Below the pieces are notes generated by a model, which did not search any database, was not told where the DNA came from, and saw only the letters and a program-made list of their open reading frames with translations. Positions 1-14,073 of a stretch of 64,000 nucleotides of DNA are shown here, in pieces. This DNA is from Chaenocephalus aceratus (lineage: Eukaryota > Chordata > Actinopteri > Perciformes > Channichthyidae), in the NCBI GenBank assembly GCA_023974075.1, contig CM043800.1, positions 36,355,211 through 36,419,210 on the forward strand, read 5' to 3'. How positions within the stretch are numbered: the first letter of the stretch is position 1; the number at the start of each line of letters is the position of its first letter. Both the position numbers and the translations under genes were made by a program.

Positions 1-454
1 AGTTCTGAACTTCTCCCACCTCTGACAATAAATCCTGAGTGATTACCAAAAGAAAAACCCTGCTCTGAAGGTTATTTTCATTTTACAAATCCTGCACTCA
101 GCTTTGCTTTCTCCAATACCATTGAAAAGCAGCCAGATGCTGCTTCTTTTTTCGGTTTTCGCTCATTTCTTGACTTTTTCCGACGCGCTTGCATTTAAAT
201 CCAGCTTCCCGTCTACCCCGTCGCTCTGTGCAGCTGGCCTGTACCACGAGCGTCTGCCCCCCACCCTTCTTTCACATAATGGTATGATCCTAGTGTGTCC
301 TCGCATATGATCGGCCGCATAGTGGCTCAGCAAAATAAAGTCCCGCCCCTGCCTGCATGGATTCACAGCAAGAGTTGGAGCGGCTGAAGATTCTGCTCCT
401 CCCGACTGGAGTCTGCTCTTCTAGCGGCATCTCGCGATCGGCGAGTCAGAAGGC
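1..454. other. Unassigned non-coding DNA
   Basis: I recognise no gene, RNA or repeat here. Short open frames lack any family signature and read equally well on both strands. Confidence 0.5.
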
Positions 455-586
455 TCAAGTCCAAGTCAAGTCCCGAGTCATTGGTGTTCAAGTCCAAGTC
501 GAGTCGCAAGTGTTTTGGGATTATGTCAAGTCGAGTCAAAAGTCATCAAATTGGTGACTATAGTCTGACTCGAGTCCACACCTCTG
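455..586. mobile_element. Dispersed AAGTC-rich repeat, end of a hAT-like element
   Basis: The stretch is built of degenerate 'CAAGTC/CGAGTC' words and ends in ACTCGAGTCCACACCTCTG. A CCTCTG terminus (CAGAGG in reverse) is typical of hAT ends. I see no opposite terminus, so it is a fragment. The family call is by pattern only. Confidence 0.4.
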
Positions 587-796
587 CCAAACACTGTCGA
601 ATCAAATAAATAATGCACCTACAAGAACAGGAATACTGGACCGCTCAGACAGAGTTTAAAGCAGAATGATTCATTGACCGGCACACAATTCTTCTTCTTC
701 TTCTTATCGTGTCCACAAGGCAGTCAGTTACAGGGCTTGGTGAGATGTGAGACATTTCTGTCCCTTCTCATTAAACTCTGCCAAGTCCGATGTTGT

Positions 797-1403
797 GCTC
801 CCGATCACGTGATTTTCAAAAGATCGGAATCGGGAATTCTTTTTTTTTTTTTATAAAATATTTTTATTATTTTATTTAATGTTACAAAACAAAAATGACC
901 ATGTTCACGTCTTAAAGTCATCCTGAGGCCTTAGTTTTGGTTTAAAATTACACAACATCATGTATGTGTTGCTTTCTTTGGGCTTGTTTTCATAGACCTG
1001 GTTGCTTTTTCTCTGAAATCTGGCAACAGAGTGGGCGCAGTGTCTAATAGTAGCAGTAAGCTAACGAGAGGCTACGTTCAGCTGGTGACTCGCAAATGTC
1101 AGGAGTTTGGAAGTATTATAAAATTGAAAGCGAAGGCAGTGTAACAGCCGGATGCAATGTTTGCAAGGCGGAGACTTTTAAAAGGAAAGAGAAACTGCCC
1201 CAGAACAGTGAAAAGGCCAAAACAATAACAGCCAAGATAGCTGAATTCATCGCGTTGGATGACCAGCCGTTATCTGTTACCTTTTTTTCTCTTAATGCAT
1301 TGCATAAAGATCGGATCGGGAAAAATCGGTATCGGCAGATTGTCAAAATCAAATGATCGGAATCGGATCGGGAGCAAAAAAAGGTGATCGGGACATCCCT
1401 ACT
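797..1403 (+). mobile_element. Internally deleted hAT element
   Basis: Both ends carry related 'CTCCCGATC...GATCGGAATCGG' sequence in opposite orientation, and the right end closes with GATCGGGACATCCCTA, a hAT-type terminus common in fish. Inside lies a remnant of a BED-finger transposase (1096-1356). The left end is partly degraded and I found no target duplication. The element is non-autonomous and dead. Confidence 0.6.
1096..1356 (+). pseudogene. hAT transposase fragment (BED zinc-finger N-terminus)
   Basis: This 86-residue frame starts with a BED-finger half: VWKYYKIE followed by the Cys pair in GCNVCKAE (residues about 20-26). In intact hAT transposases a His pair and a long catalytic region follow. 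Here the frame jumps from KEKLPQNSEKAK straight to ITAKIAEFIALDDQPLSV, a segment that normally lies further downstream, and then runs into terminal inverted repeat sequence. The second half of the finger and the whole RNase-H-like catalytic domain with its insertion are missing. It therefore cannot be an active transposase. It lies inside the deleted hAT element and marks its coding strand. The BED/hAT assignment is fairly secure from the motif order. Confidence 0.6.
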
Positions 1404-2220
1404 CCAAGCCACACATTTATCTCTTTAAGTAGGACAATGCTTCGATCCCAGTCTGATCCCCTTCAGGTCAAGAACAAACACACCAAGCCAAGTGATTTGT
1501 CTAGTTAGATAAATAAGTGACGTTTCATCACTGCTGACTGCCAATATGTGGTGTGCACACACAACGACCCACCTTCTAATTTGTGGAGTAACCAACCGTA
1601 GTTTTAAGCTTCACGACATGTTTTCCAGCTCTGTCATATTCTGGATTGCATCAGGTGTTTGTGTTAATGCGTCTAACCCAAGTATCTGCACTCTCCACAG
1701 CTTTCTGTCTCGCTGTTCCTCCCACCCACTCCCTATATGTGTCACCTTGTCCTCCCTCAGCAGGGCTGCAGACACTTTGATCTCTCATTTTCAGCCTCTC
1801 TGCCCTCTTCACTCTCTCTCTTTCACTCCGTCTCACCCTCCTCTGTAGATCTTCTCACACCGCCTCTATCTATTTTGTCTCACTCTATACCCCTGTCTCT
1901 TCACTGACCTCTCTCTGCCTATCTTAGCTCTCACCGGTGTCTTCAATCTCGACAGTGCACTTTCTCTGTTACACTCTCCCCTCCTCTCCCTCTCTCCCCC
2001 CTTTTCTCTCCCCTCTCCCTGTTCATTGGACATGGATAAATTCTTCCCAGTGTTCTCCTTGACAAAGAGGCCCTCAGTCAGTGACACCGCCTGCTTGGGG
2101 AACCACTGTGCTCCTGTCACATCCGAGTATGTCACGCACAAACATACACACACAAACACACACAAGCGTCCTGCACCAACTCTCCAGGAAGGTTCAAAGA
2201 ACATTGTGCGTGTGCTCGCA
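1404..2220. other. Unassigned non-coding DNA, pyrimidine-rich
   Basis: Positions about 1690-2010 are strongly C/T-rich (CTCTC runs). I found no supported coding or RNA gene. Confidence 0.45.
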
Positions 2221-2423
2221 TTACGTTACATTACATGACATGTCACATGGTAGACGCTTTTATCCAAAGCGACTTACATACTCAATACTGTGGGCAATCC
2301 CCACAGGAGCAAGTTGGGGCGAAGTGTCTCAGGGACACAACGACATGCTGATTGCAGTGGGGTTTGAACCTGTGACCCCCTGATCCCAACACCAACGCAC
2401 AACCCACTGCGCCACACGCTTGC
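2221..2423 (-). mobile_element. tRNA-derived SINE, minus strand
   Basis: Read on the minus strand, a tRNA-like head (box A-like GTGGCGCAGTGG, box B-like GGTTCAAACCC) is followed by a body and then the tail GTCGCTTTGGATAAAAGCG and TGTAA-type repeats. A second copy on the plus strand lies at 61284-61475. The match over the full length of both copies defines the element within this window alone. Confidence 0.75.
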
Positions 2424-3669
2424 TTATGCGTAAGCACGTGTCGTTTTGTTTTCTCAAGCGTCCGCGTCCGGATGCACGCCGCCGTGTTCGGTGTTTGTGC
2501 CAGCAGTGAGTTTGAATTTCAGCCTCCCCGCATGCATATTTAACACCTGCTGTCCGGATCAGTGGGGGAGGGGGTTGGTTGGAGGGGGGGGGGGGGGTGG
2601 TATAAAACTCAGTGCACTGCTTTCCTCCGGAGCTTTTTAAAAAAGATGTGCCGCTCAGTGTCACTGGCTGTCGACGCGGGTCCCACTTGTTGCAGCTGAG
2701 GCTTATGTAAGCGCAGCAGTTTAATCACAATTAGGAAGCTCTCCTTGAACTCATTTGCCCCTTGGCTTGTTTGCTGAGCTACAATGTGCATTCAGAACAA
2801 AGCCTTGGTAATATGAGACTGATATTGATACACACGGCGCTGCAAAGAGAACAATGTCTGAGCGCTGTCAATTTAAATCAGCGTTGGATATCAGGTGGAC
2901 GTCGCGGTGAATGTTCCCGTTCACAATGCTATGGGTTAATGTAAGCACCTGAGCGCTGGATATCAAAACCCATTAACACCCACTGATATATGTTTTGTGC
3001 CTTTAGTGAGAAGGTTACAATTGGATTCATGTCATAGCAGTAGTCACGGTATTTATGGGATAGAGTCAGCAGTGATGGAAACATGAGACCCTCGTGGACA
3101 CGCTCATATTCCTGATGCGCGTTGAAGTGAAAATACAATCAAATCAACTATTTAAATGAAATAAAGCGAATAATAGAAAAGAAAAGCCTCAAAGCCACCA
3201 GACTCCAGGCAGACAACAATGTTACCTCGCTGTTCATCATGAAACACACTGCATTCAAAGTCAACAGAAGTTGTTAGTGTTTCCAATGTTCAAGCAATCG
3301 CCCACACTTGTTCAGACAGTTGAGAGAGACATTTATAATCACCCTGCTATTTACTCTGGTTTACGGAAAGTCAGTGACTTACTGGCAATGGAAACCATTA
3401 TCGCTTAATCATAATTCCTGTTCATACACGCTCATTTTTGATGGAGAAAGGGTATTATAGAATTGCATAAACAGTATTTGACATATTATAATCCCATTGT
3501 TGGAATACAAATCCCTTGTGATTTGATTTTTCACAAACTGTTAACATGTCTTGTTCTTTTCTTTTCTCCCTTACTACCGGTCGTACTATACAGGCGGCCA
3601 TCCGAGCAAGAGGGATGTCTTTCTGAATGGCCTCTCCGGAGAGACGCTTATGTGCTTAAGGGGTTTTGG
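2424..3669. other. Unassigned non-coding DNA
   Basis: A poly-G tract sits near 2584-2597. I recognise no gene or repeat family in the rest. Confidence 0.45.
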
Positions 3670-3682
3670 TGTGCGTGTGTAT

Positions 3683-3753
<71 letters not shown>
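3670..3753. repeat. (TG)n microsatellite
   Basis: An almost pure TG dinucleotide tract. The CVCV open frames over it are artefacts. Confidence 0.95.
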
Positions 3754-3755
<2 letters not shown>

Positions 3756-4247
3756 ACAGTTTTCTTGTCTTCTTAGAGCGCTTAGCACCAATGGTGTAAA
3801 GCTGTGAAGCCCATTGAGATATTTGCTAACTTGGTGATATAAATAACTCGACTTTATTATTTGACTTTATGTGGCGTGTGTTATCAGGGCCTCGTATCAA
3901 CAGATGTCTTCTGTAATGTTTCTGCTGACTACTGATGCAGGATGTACATTGTGTCTGTTGCTGCAGCGGGTCTACAGCGAGAGAAGCTCTGTTAAATCAT
4001 GAAAGCACTTTGGAGTCAGAAGTTGACTTTGTTCCATCAGTCAGAGCACGGAGACGCCTGTGAATCACTTAGAGGGCGTCTTGCTTTAAAAGAAAGCCTG
4101 ATGTTTACAGTGCACATGAAGTAGGAAACGGAAACAGTGGGGCTGTGAGACAGACAAAGGTAGAGAGTTTGCCTTCACACCGCCATCGCTCTGTGATGAA
4201 CCGATGAACCGACTCCACACAGCTCTCCCACTTAGACGCCCACGCTC

Positions 4248-4301
<54 letters not shown>

Positions 4302-4480
4302 CACAAATACATAGAGATGTACACAAACATATCCAGCATCGTTCATGCACTCACACACACACACATTCACAGGTTGTGGATGAAATGACTCAGATGTCAT
4401 ATGCTCTCTCCGTCTCTCACTCTCTTTCCTGCTCTCTCGCACATTGTCAGGTTTTGCTGCCGTGGCAACAGAGTTGAGGA
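3754..4480. other. Unassigned DNA containing a (CA)n tract
   Basis: A (CA)n tract of about 50 bases lies at 4249-4298. No gene is supported. Confidence 0.5.
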
Positions 4481-4556
4481 TGAGAGGAGGAGGAGGAGGA
4501 GGAGGAGGAGGAGGAGGAGGAGGAGGAGGAGGAGGAGGAGGAGGAGGAGGAGGAGG
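4481..4556. repeat. (AGG)n purine-only trinucleotide tract
   Basis: About 25 uninterrupted AGG units put all purines on one strand. The poly-Gly and poly-Leu frames over it are artefacts. Confidence 0.95.
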
Positions 4557-4948
4557 TGAGGGAGACGCAGAGAGAGGAGCCGTGATGGAACAGGTAAATG
4601 AGAGATCGGGGAGTCAGAGCTCACCGGTCATGGGAGGCGGGGCTTCGTCGCTGCTGCAGGGTCTTTTTTTTCAGTGTGTGTGATTGACTGTGCTCTGGGA
4701 GTGAGGGGCAGAAGCACAAGGAGTGTGTTTGTGCTACGTGACTGGGAACAAGTGCGTATGCTCGGGTGGGTGTGTGTTCTGTGGGACATGTTGTGTGTCC
4801 ACTCAGATGGTTTTAGTATTTGATCAATCGATCGATCAAGTTTATTCACAGACGGTTAAAAAGCCAATCGAAGATAGCAACGGAGGGACCCATAGATTGA
4901 GAATAAGGTCCCACACACTAAACAGAAAGTATTTAGTACGATATATCT
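4557..4948. other. Unassigned non-coding DNA
   Basis: No feature recognised beyond a short run of TCAATCGATCGATCAA near 4822. Confidence 0.4.
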
Positions 4949-5135
4949 AATAGGGCTGCACAAGTAATCATCATTATATATATTAAAATATCCAAATCGC
5001 AGTAAGAAAATATTTGGTAAAGGCATAAATATGTATAAAAAAGGTGTTTCCCCTTCTTACATCAAGAATCAGATTCCAGTATCAGTCAAAATAATCACAA
5101 TACGTTTTTTTGTCAAAATCGTATTGCCATAACAT
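4949..5135. mobile_element. Decayed hAT-type MITE
   Basis: It starts with AGGGCTGCACAAGTAATC, and internal words (ATCGCA, AAAATCG) match a fish family whose ends read GGGCTGC. A better-preserved end of the same type is at 60750-60993. The right terminus is not clear. Confidence 0.35.
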
Positions 5136-5489
5136 CTAAGAAATCACGTAGAGAATTCGAAAGAGTTCAAGTATTACACAGTCAAATGTACAACCAACAA
5201 AATACCAGACACGAACCAAATATAGAAAGAAATATAGACTCTTTTTCATTCTCACATCATGTGCAATGCTTTGTTTAAATGCTGCTTTGACAAAGAAAAT
5301 CCAAAATTGGGATGAATAAATTACATTTTATCTTAAAACATCGGTTTAATTTAGGTCATACAGTATTGCACATGTGTCAAACCCAAGGCCCGGGGGCCAA
5401 ATCAGGCCCTTGGTGGATTTAATTTCGGCCCGCAGGATAATTTCTAATTACTATTAGGTCTGGCCCGCCGGTATATTGCACGCACACCT

Positions 5490-5812
5490 TCACGGCCCGT
5501 CCACACAGCGGCGTGCGTTGAAGCTTGCAGGCGGGCGTGTCTGAAACTCGACCAACAACCAATCACATGAATCTCCCGCCCCTGACACACAAGCAATGGT
5601 TTGATTGGCTAGAGCTTGTACTGGCATATGATTCGATTGGCTGACGCTTCTGCCGAGGCGTCAAAAGTTGAACATTGCTCAACTTTTGCAGCGAGCCACG
5701 CCAGCAAAGCTCCGCGTCGCTTCCCACAATGCAGTTCGGCGAAAAGTGACGTCACCCAAAGTGAAGTGAATGGTGAAGCTTTCAACGCACGCCGCTGTGT
5801 GGACGGGCCGTC
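5490..5812. mobile_element. MITE with about 34-bp inverted termini nested in the hAT
   Basis: The left end ACGGCCCGTCCACACAGCGG and the right end CCGCTGTGTGGACGGGCCGT are exact reverse complements, and the symmetry continues inward through GCGTGCGTTGAAGCT with a small interruption. The related hAT copy at 62.7 kb reads straight through this point, confirming insertion. A possible TCAC duplication flanks it. The superfamily is not determined. Confidence 0.75.
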
Positions 5813-6010
5813 ACTCCATCCTGAGGGTCTCCTCAGCTCAGAGCCTGACCCCAAACATTGATGACCTTGCACCCAAGATGAGATGCCAAGTATCTGAACT
5901 AGCATCACAGAGCAGCACACTGAGTTCAATGGATGTTTCCTTCTGCACTTTCTTTCTTGAGACAACAGGGCATGTTTGGTTTGTTCTTTGAGGGAAATGT
6001 GGAAAAATGT

Positions 6011-6640
6011 CCATCCATCCATCTTCTCCCGCTTATCCGTGGTCGGGTCGCGGGGGTAGCAGTTCCAGCAGAGAGCCCCAAACTTTCTTTTCCCTGGCGA
6101 CATCAACCAGCTCTGACTGGGGGATCCCGAGGCGCTCCCAGGCCAGGGAAGAGATATAATCCCTCCACCTGGTCCTAGGTCTACCCCTTGGTCTCTTCCC
6201 AGCTGGACGTGCCTGGAACACCTCCCTAGGGAGGCGCCCAGGTGGCATCCTAACTAGGTGCCCGAACCACCTCAACTGGCTCCTTTCGACGCGAAGGAGG
6301 AGCGGCTCAACTCCGAGTCCCTCCCTAATGACCGAACTTCTCACCTTATCCCTAAGGGAGACACCAGCCACCCTGCAGAGAAAACCCATCTCGGCCGCTT
6401 GTATCCGCGATCTCGTTCTTTCGGTCATGACCCATCCTTCATGACCGTAGGTGAGGGTAGGAACGAAAATGGCCCGGTAGACAGAGAGCTTTGCCTTCTG
6501 GCTCAGCTCCCTTTTCGTCACAACGGTGCGGTAAAGCGACTGCAGTACCGCTCCCGCTGCTCCGATTCTCCGGCCCATCTCACGCCCCATTGTTCCCTCA
6601 CTCGAGAACAAGACCCCGAGATACTTGAACTCCTTCACTT
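6011..6640 (-). mobile_element. 5'-truncated non-LTR retrotransposon 3' end nested in the hAT
   Basis: The 10-bp duplication GGAAAAATGT flanks it (6001-6010 and 6641-6650). On the minus strand a frame (6698-6033) gives the C-terminus of a fish retrotransposon ORF2: FKYLGVLFSSEG, TYGHEGWVMTERTRSRIQAAE, WFGHLVRMPPGRLP, RPRGRPRTRWRDYI and a final LLPPRPDHG. A (GGAT)n-type tail follows at 6011-6024. Only about 0.6 kb remains, with no reverse transcriptase core. An RTE/Rex-like clade is likely but not certain. The copy at 62.5 kb has a single uninterrupted site here. Confidence 0.85.
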
Positions 6641-6875
6641 GGAAAAATGTAATCATAAGAAATGACTCTGCAGATAGAGCCATAAGAAATGAATGCAACT
6701 GATTATTTAATGTTTAATGTTGTTTTTATAGGCAGTAATTTAAGCTTGGTTAGTTCCAGGTTTAATATGTGCAATAAGTTCTGCAATAAACATTGAACCA
6801 GTCCGGCCCTAGACTAGTACCCATTTTTTTATTTTGGCCCACTGTGTATTTGAGTTTGACCCCCCTGCAGTATTG

Positions 6876-7997
6876 AGACATGACAAAGGGAAAATAATGT
6901 TTCCCACCACACATAACCATGTCTACATTGGTCATCTTAAATAAAGCCGTCACACTATCGATGCTCACAGAGAGCGACTGGGAATGGAGATGAATAAATA
7001 AAAAGGAACACGAAGAGGGTGCTGTGTTTAAAGTTTACATGTGGGGCTTCTAGTTTGTGTTTCACAATCATTTGCTCTGCAGAAAGCAGCATGCTCACAT
7101 TTGGTTTGTTTTCAGACGCCCCGGGCAAGAGACAAATTCTCTCTGACTGCACTTCTCAGCTCAACATCTGAAAAGGATTCACTTTGCAACTGTGCAAAGG
7201 AAAGTATGTAGATGTAGGGCAAGCCTCTGTTCCTCGTCCAGGAGAGGATCATGCATTTATCATTGAGTTATATTTTCGAGTGTTCTTGCCAAATCCTGTC
7301 AAAAAAAACAAAATCTTACACAATTCTCCCCGAGAGGATTTGCATCAGATCTTTCATTTGAGACACTTCACAGAGAAATGTGTGTGCAGGGATGTGTAAC
7401 AGATGAACAAGAGTTGAATCATCTGGGAGGGAGACGAAGTGTTTCTTCATAAGGTATCATGAAAGGCTTCCCTGGGAATCAATATGACAACATGAAAACA
7501 TCCTTATGAGCTTCAATGTCTTTCTGGGGACAGACACTAACATGATCATTAAAACCACTGTCTAGCCTGTGAGGAGTGTGTGATTATTGAATTGCCATTT
7601 GAAAGTAATTGACTGCCAGTTTGACCTCTTGGCCTCGTCACATGTTCACGTCTTAATCTGTTACTGTAATACTTGTTTAGGTTAAGTAGGAGTGGATGGG
7701 GAGATAATTCAATCTAATGAGAACAAATATAGTAATTATCTTGTTTACTTCATGTTTCCTTCGCCTAACATTGTTTCCTCGGTGTGTTTAGGATGCTGCC
7801 TTGGGATAAGACGCATGAGAAGTAGATTTTGTATTTTGACGCTGCTGCTAAAATAGCTGAGCACTTTGCATTGGTGCCAGATGGTAAATATAAGCCATGG
7901 CTAATGACATGCGACTCCAGACAGAGCCGAGCTGTGTTGACTCAGTGACAATCTGAAGTCTGCGTCTTTACACACGGTCTGTGCAGGAATCCTGAAG
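6876..7997. other. Low-repeat non-coding DNA
   Basis: AT-rich single-copy-looking sequence. No gene or repeat was recognised. Confidence 0.45.
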
Positions 7998-8479
7998 TCA
8001 CATGTAAGTCCTTTTAAGACCTTTTTTAAGACCCTTTCCATACATTTGAAGACCTCATCGCCACTTTGAGTTTTAACCGGTTACCTTGGCGACACACTTT
8101 ACCTCACATTGACTATATACAGTATTGATTGTCCTTCCTCCTTATCTTGCATTTCCCCGTAACGATGCTGTTTAACAACCGGCGTAAACGGAGCTTCGCG
8201 CTATCAAGCAGTGAGCGAGCGATGTCCTGTTCAGATGACGTCAAACCCAACGGGATGCCATCAATAAACTACACAGAATCACACTACACATCTACGCCAT
8301 GATTACATTCAGGCAGACTGTAGAACACAACCTCTTTGGACACTTGATATACTTATTGAAAACAAGCTACAACATTTAATACCTTGGAAAATGCCGTTTA
8401 ATACTTTTTAATAGCCTTCATTTTCGCTAAATTGATTTATCACCTTTTAATACTTTTTAAGACCCCGCGGACGCCCTGT
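7998..8479. mobile_element. Decayed hAT-type repeat
   Basis: It contains 'TTTTAAGACC' and 'TTTAATACTTTTTAA' words and ends in AAGACCCCGCGGACGCCCTG, which in reverse (CAGGGCGTCCGCGGGGTC) looks like a hAT terminus. The left end is eroded. Confidence 0.45.
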
Positions 8480-10497
8480 AATAGATCATATTGACGTTAG
8501 CCTTTATGTCACTAAAGCAGGAGACATCTGACTGTCACGGAAAACTGATTCTTAATAATTTATCTCCAGTTAAAGGAACAAAAACTCAATTTATTATCTC
8601 TGAATGTGCATGAGCATAGATGAAACATAACAATAAAAACTCTGGGCCCTCGTGGTATTGGATAACATAATTGATCGTATGATTTACGGGCAATTTCATT
8701 ACAACAGATAAAAAACAGCACCATCCATTTGAAAAAGGTCAAAGGAGCTAAAATGATAAGGCAATGAAGCCCGGGGGGATTTATTTTCATGGTGTCTCAT
8801 GTTGAAATAACATGGGTATGAATATAGCCTGTGACCTTGGTTGATGTCATTCCCTTTCGCCATGTTGTCTTTCACTCTGCAATATCCAGCCCGCTGCAAA
8901 ATGCCGGGAGAATAATTTGTAATAATGTCCTGCCAGATTGTGGAGTTGCTCCAAAACATGAAATGTCACATTGCTGGAGGACGTAACAAAATAATTACTT
9001 TTGAGTATTCTATTTGCGTTAAGCCATAAATTATCCTTTTAATCAAATGATTTCATCAGTCTTACTCCCCTTTTTCAATTTCACTCTGTAAGCCTAAATA
9101 CATGAATATCTGTACTGTAATACTGACTGTGAAAAACTGCTTTCATCCGGCCATATTTTATCATACTAATCCCAAGGCGTGCATATGTTCTAACACGGCT
9201 GCTTGTTTCAGATTATAACTGTACATTATGAAATAAAAGTTGAACGTATGGGTGTTTATGTAAATTGCCCCGAGATAGTTTGTCCAACTCTGATTGATGT
9301 TAGCTTGGCCGAGCTATTCGACCGGCTGCGAAAACGTATTAATGAGAACAAATTAGTCGTATAATTATGTTTTTAGATGTGTGGTCCAACCAGCAGCTTA
9401 TGGTCGATATTTATCTGACTTGTATTCACTTAAAAAGTACTTCACAGTTTGCCTGACTATGTTGCACGCCTTGTCAGGATGTGGTATAATTCTGTCACCC
9501 ATGAGTGAGTCTAAAATTGTCATCTCCCCTTAACACGAGCCATTACAATATTAGGTCTAAAAGGCTCTGACTGGAGAGGGGAGACGGGGAGCGACTGGGC
9601 ACTTTCAGACATGTTGTTGTGAATCAGTTTTGGATAAAAAGCTTTTTTATTTGTGTATCCATCTGTGCTAAATTCATTACCGACAACAGCACTCTCAAAT
9701 TGCTCTCAGATGCCCCGGGAAAAAGGCATTTTCTCCTTTTCTGAAATTGTCAGGCCCAATTAAAAACAAGTGCACATGGATGGAGTCAAGTGAGGACTTT
9801 TTTAAGATACAACCACTTTGATCGGATCACTGGACACCACTTTGTCTCCGTGTTTGTGGTAAGTTGAATATGTCTACTATCGTTAATAAGAAATAATCAA
9901 ATGCATTCAATGAATTGAGTTTCCAGGAAGTCTTTTGACAAACTGTTGGACCGTACATTACTTACAAATGTGTAATACATTTTCAGTGAAGCAATTCAAA
10001 GGATGCAAACTAATAATGTTTCAAGAAAGCTTTTGTTTAGCTAAGTGTAAAACAAACATTGGATTTCGTGATCAAATTCGACCACCTTCTATCAACAACT
10101 GGGTTTAAATAAATGTAAAATACAAGGTTTTGTTTTGAGTTAATAGATACAATTTCCCTAGCATGCTTAGATTTGAGAAGTCAGCCGTTAACTTCGATAT
10201 GTATGTAATCGTAACATTGGTGTAATGGGATTCAGACCAAGGTCAGCAGCAGAGCGCTGGAGGCCAGAGGTCCGAGCATAACAACGCTAGGATGATCAAA
10301 AACATCTCATCAGACAAATTATGAATAATTTCTAGCCTTTTAGGCCTCGATTCTATCTGAACGTCGATATTTAATGTCCCTCACCAGCGGGCTTTTAAAC
10401 CCTCAACATAAACGTGTTTCAAATAATATGGAGAGCGGTCTGACTGAAGAGCCATCCAAATACAAAAGGGAAACAAAGCTGATTATTTTCTAGCCAA

Positions 10498-10499
<2 letters not shown>
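8480..10499. other. Low-repeat AT-rich non-coding DNA
   Basis: About 2 kb without microsatellites, recognisable transposons or coding frames longer than about 85 codons. It could hold conserved regulatory sequence or be an intron. Nothing here proves either. Confidence 0.45.
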
Positions 10500-10577
<78 letters not shown>

Positions 10578-10594
10578 GTGTGTGTGTGTGTGTG
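10500..10594. repeat. (TG)n microsatellite, left bracket of dispersed repeat
   Basis: A near-pure TG tract directly abutting the repeat at 10595. Confidence 0.95.
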
Positions 10595-11028
<434 letters not shown>

Positions 11029-11030
<2 letters not shown>

Positions 11031-12495
11031 CAAGGACTGTAGAGTCACCTTCAGAAGGTCAGATCAGTGGTCAAACTCTGCTGCATTACGTGCAGTGCAG
11101 CTCTCTCATGCTAAAGCGCTGGTTATTCCTCCCTGGGCTCTATCTATGCTAATAGACGTAGCATATGCTAAAAACAATGCCTGTTAGAATATTTATGCAA
11201 CATCAACGTATTTAATGCGGGATTAGCATCCGTTTGCTTCATTGTTCAGCAAGTCAGTACCATGCGCCGGTGAGTGATGCATAATGCATTTAGCTACCCC
11301 ATGGTACATTAGCCTCAGAAGTTCCACAACTTACTACAGATTTATAAATATCCACATTCATCTTTTAATACGCCGTACAACTGGCAACTCAAATTAGAAT
11401 CACTCGTTCACGATCTAGGTCAGGTTTAAATTCATTATGTATGAGCTGTGTGTTTATCTAATTGCGTATTTATTTGAAATACTACTTGTAGTGTAGTACC
11501 ATCTTTTTCATGCCGAACAGCTGTATTTCTCCACTTTTAGATAGAGGTGAAATAAATGAAATAATGAGGGATGAAAGTGATAGATGATGTGCTATAATGT
11601 TTCATCACATACTGTAATGACATTTCATGTGACTTAGCATGTGTGTATGTACTATATGTGCGGCACATGATGCCAGCGGTAATGAAGATAACAATTATGT
11701 GTGAGTGTGCATTGCTGCCAGCGATACACACTGCATTGTACTGGTGTGTATAGAAAAACATATAATTAGGCTGTTGGCATGCAGCACATGAACCATACGA
11801 GGTTTATATATTCACGGTATTTATGATGGCATCCGGCCTGAACACAAATGTCACAGGCTCTCTCTATTAGATCAGCCCCATGGAACAAAAGCTATCCACT
11901 GTCAAAGGAGCCGCTGCACAAAACTCCGCCATCATTATGACAATGTCCTAAAAACAGCCCGAGAGAAGAGAAACAGAACTCTCTGTGTTCATCTTAATCC
12001 ATAAATGAGTGGACACAAAAGGCCACAGAACGGTGTTATGGGCGACGGAAAAGAGATCGTTTTAATTGAATCGGCCAAATTAGCATTTTAACTGCGGCGT
12101 ATTTCTTACAGTGTGTTGCTGTCCGTGCTGCAGTGGTGATTATTGAGGAGCATGGCTCAGGAGTTGGCAGACGGTGTTTGGGAGAAACGGCCCTTCTGAT
12201 ATCCTGCATGTCTGAGATAAATGTAAAGCGATATTATATGGCGGCAGAGGAGACTGCAGTTCCTGAATGTGCGTCTCGTCTGTTTTATTGCCGGTGTTCA
12301 CGGTCAAAAGCGCATAGGCATTCCCCGGGGAAGAAATAGGGTGTGATTTGAAAGTTGCCCTATATTTGGTTCAGCTGCTTTAAATGCAACCTGTCAAGTG
12401 TTGCCCCGCGTGCTGCGCCACCTCTCACTCGGCCCGCCTGCCCGGAGGCCGTCCGCTTGGTCAGGTGAGTTATTGCCAGGACTGTTCCTTAAACA

Positions 12496-12496
<1 letters not shown>
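11029..12496. other. Low-repeat non-coding DNA
   Basis: No gene or repeat family was recognised. Confidence 0.45.
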
Positions 12497-12550
<54 letters not shown>

Positions 12551-12572
12551 CACACACACACGCACACACGCA
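12497..12572. repeat. (CA)n microsatellite
   Basis: CA tract with a few CG interruptions. Confidence 0.95.
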
Positions 12573-14013
<1,441 letters not shown>

Positions 14014-14019
14014 TGCCTC
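14014..14019. repeat. Target-site duplication TGCCTC, left
   Basis: TGCCTC immediately precedes the first base of the palindromic element (A at 14020). The same hexamer follows its last base at 26964-26969. Confidence 0.85.
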
Positions 14020-14073
14020 AGTAGTGATACAAATGCGGTATCAATCTCATTAGTATGCAGAGAAAGTGACAGG

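Larger units (their letters stand above)
5361..6875. mobile_element. hAT element with 8-bp target duplication, carrying two nested insertions
   Basis: The element proper is 5369-6867. CAGTATTG flanks it exactly on both sides (5361-5368 and 6868-6875), the 8-bp duplication expected of hAT transposases. The ends read CACATGTGTCAAACCC and GAGTTTGACCCCCCTG. A second copy lies inverted at 62248-62813 without the two insertions, so it acts as a pre-insertion reference. A MITE (5490-5812) and a retrotransposon 3' end (6011-6640) are nested inside. The remaining body is about 550 bp, too short to encode a transposase. Confidence 0.85.

Noticed and set aside
4397..4683. Poly-Leu and poly-Gly frames
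   Set aside because: Translations of the (AGG)n tract on both strands.
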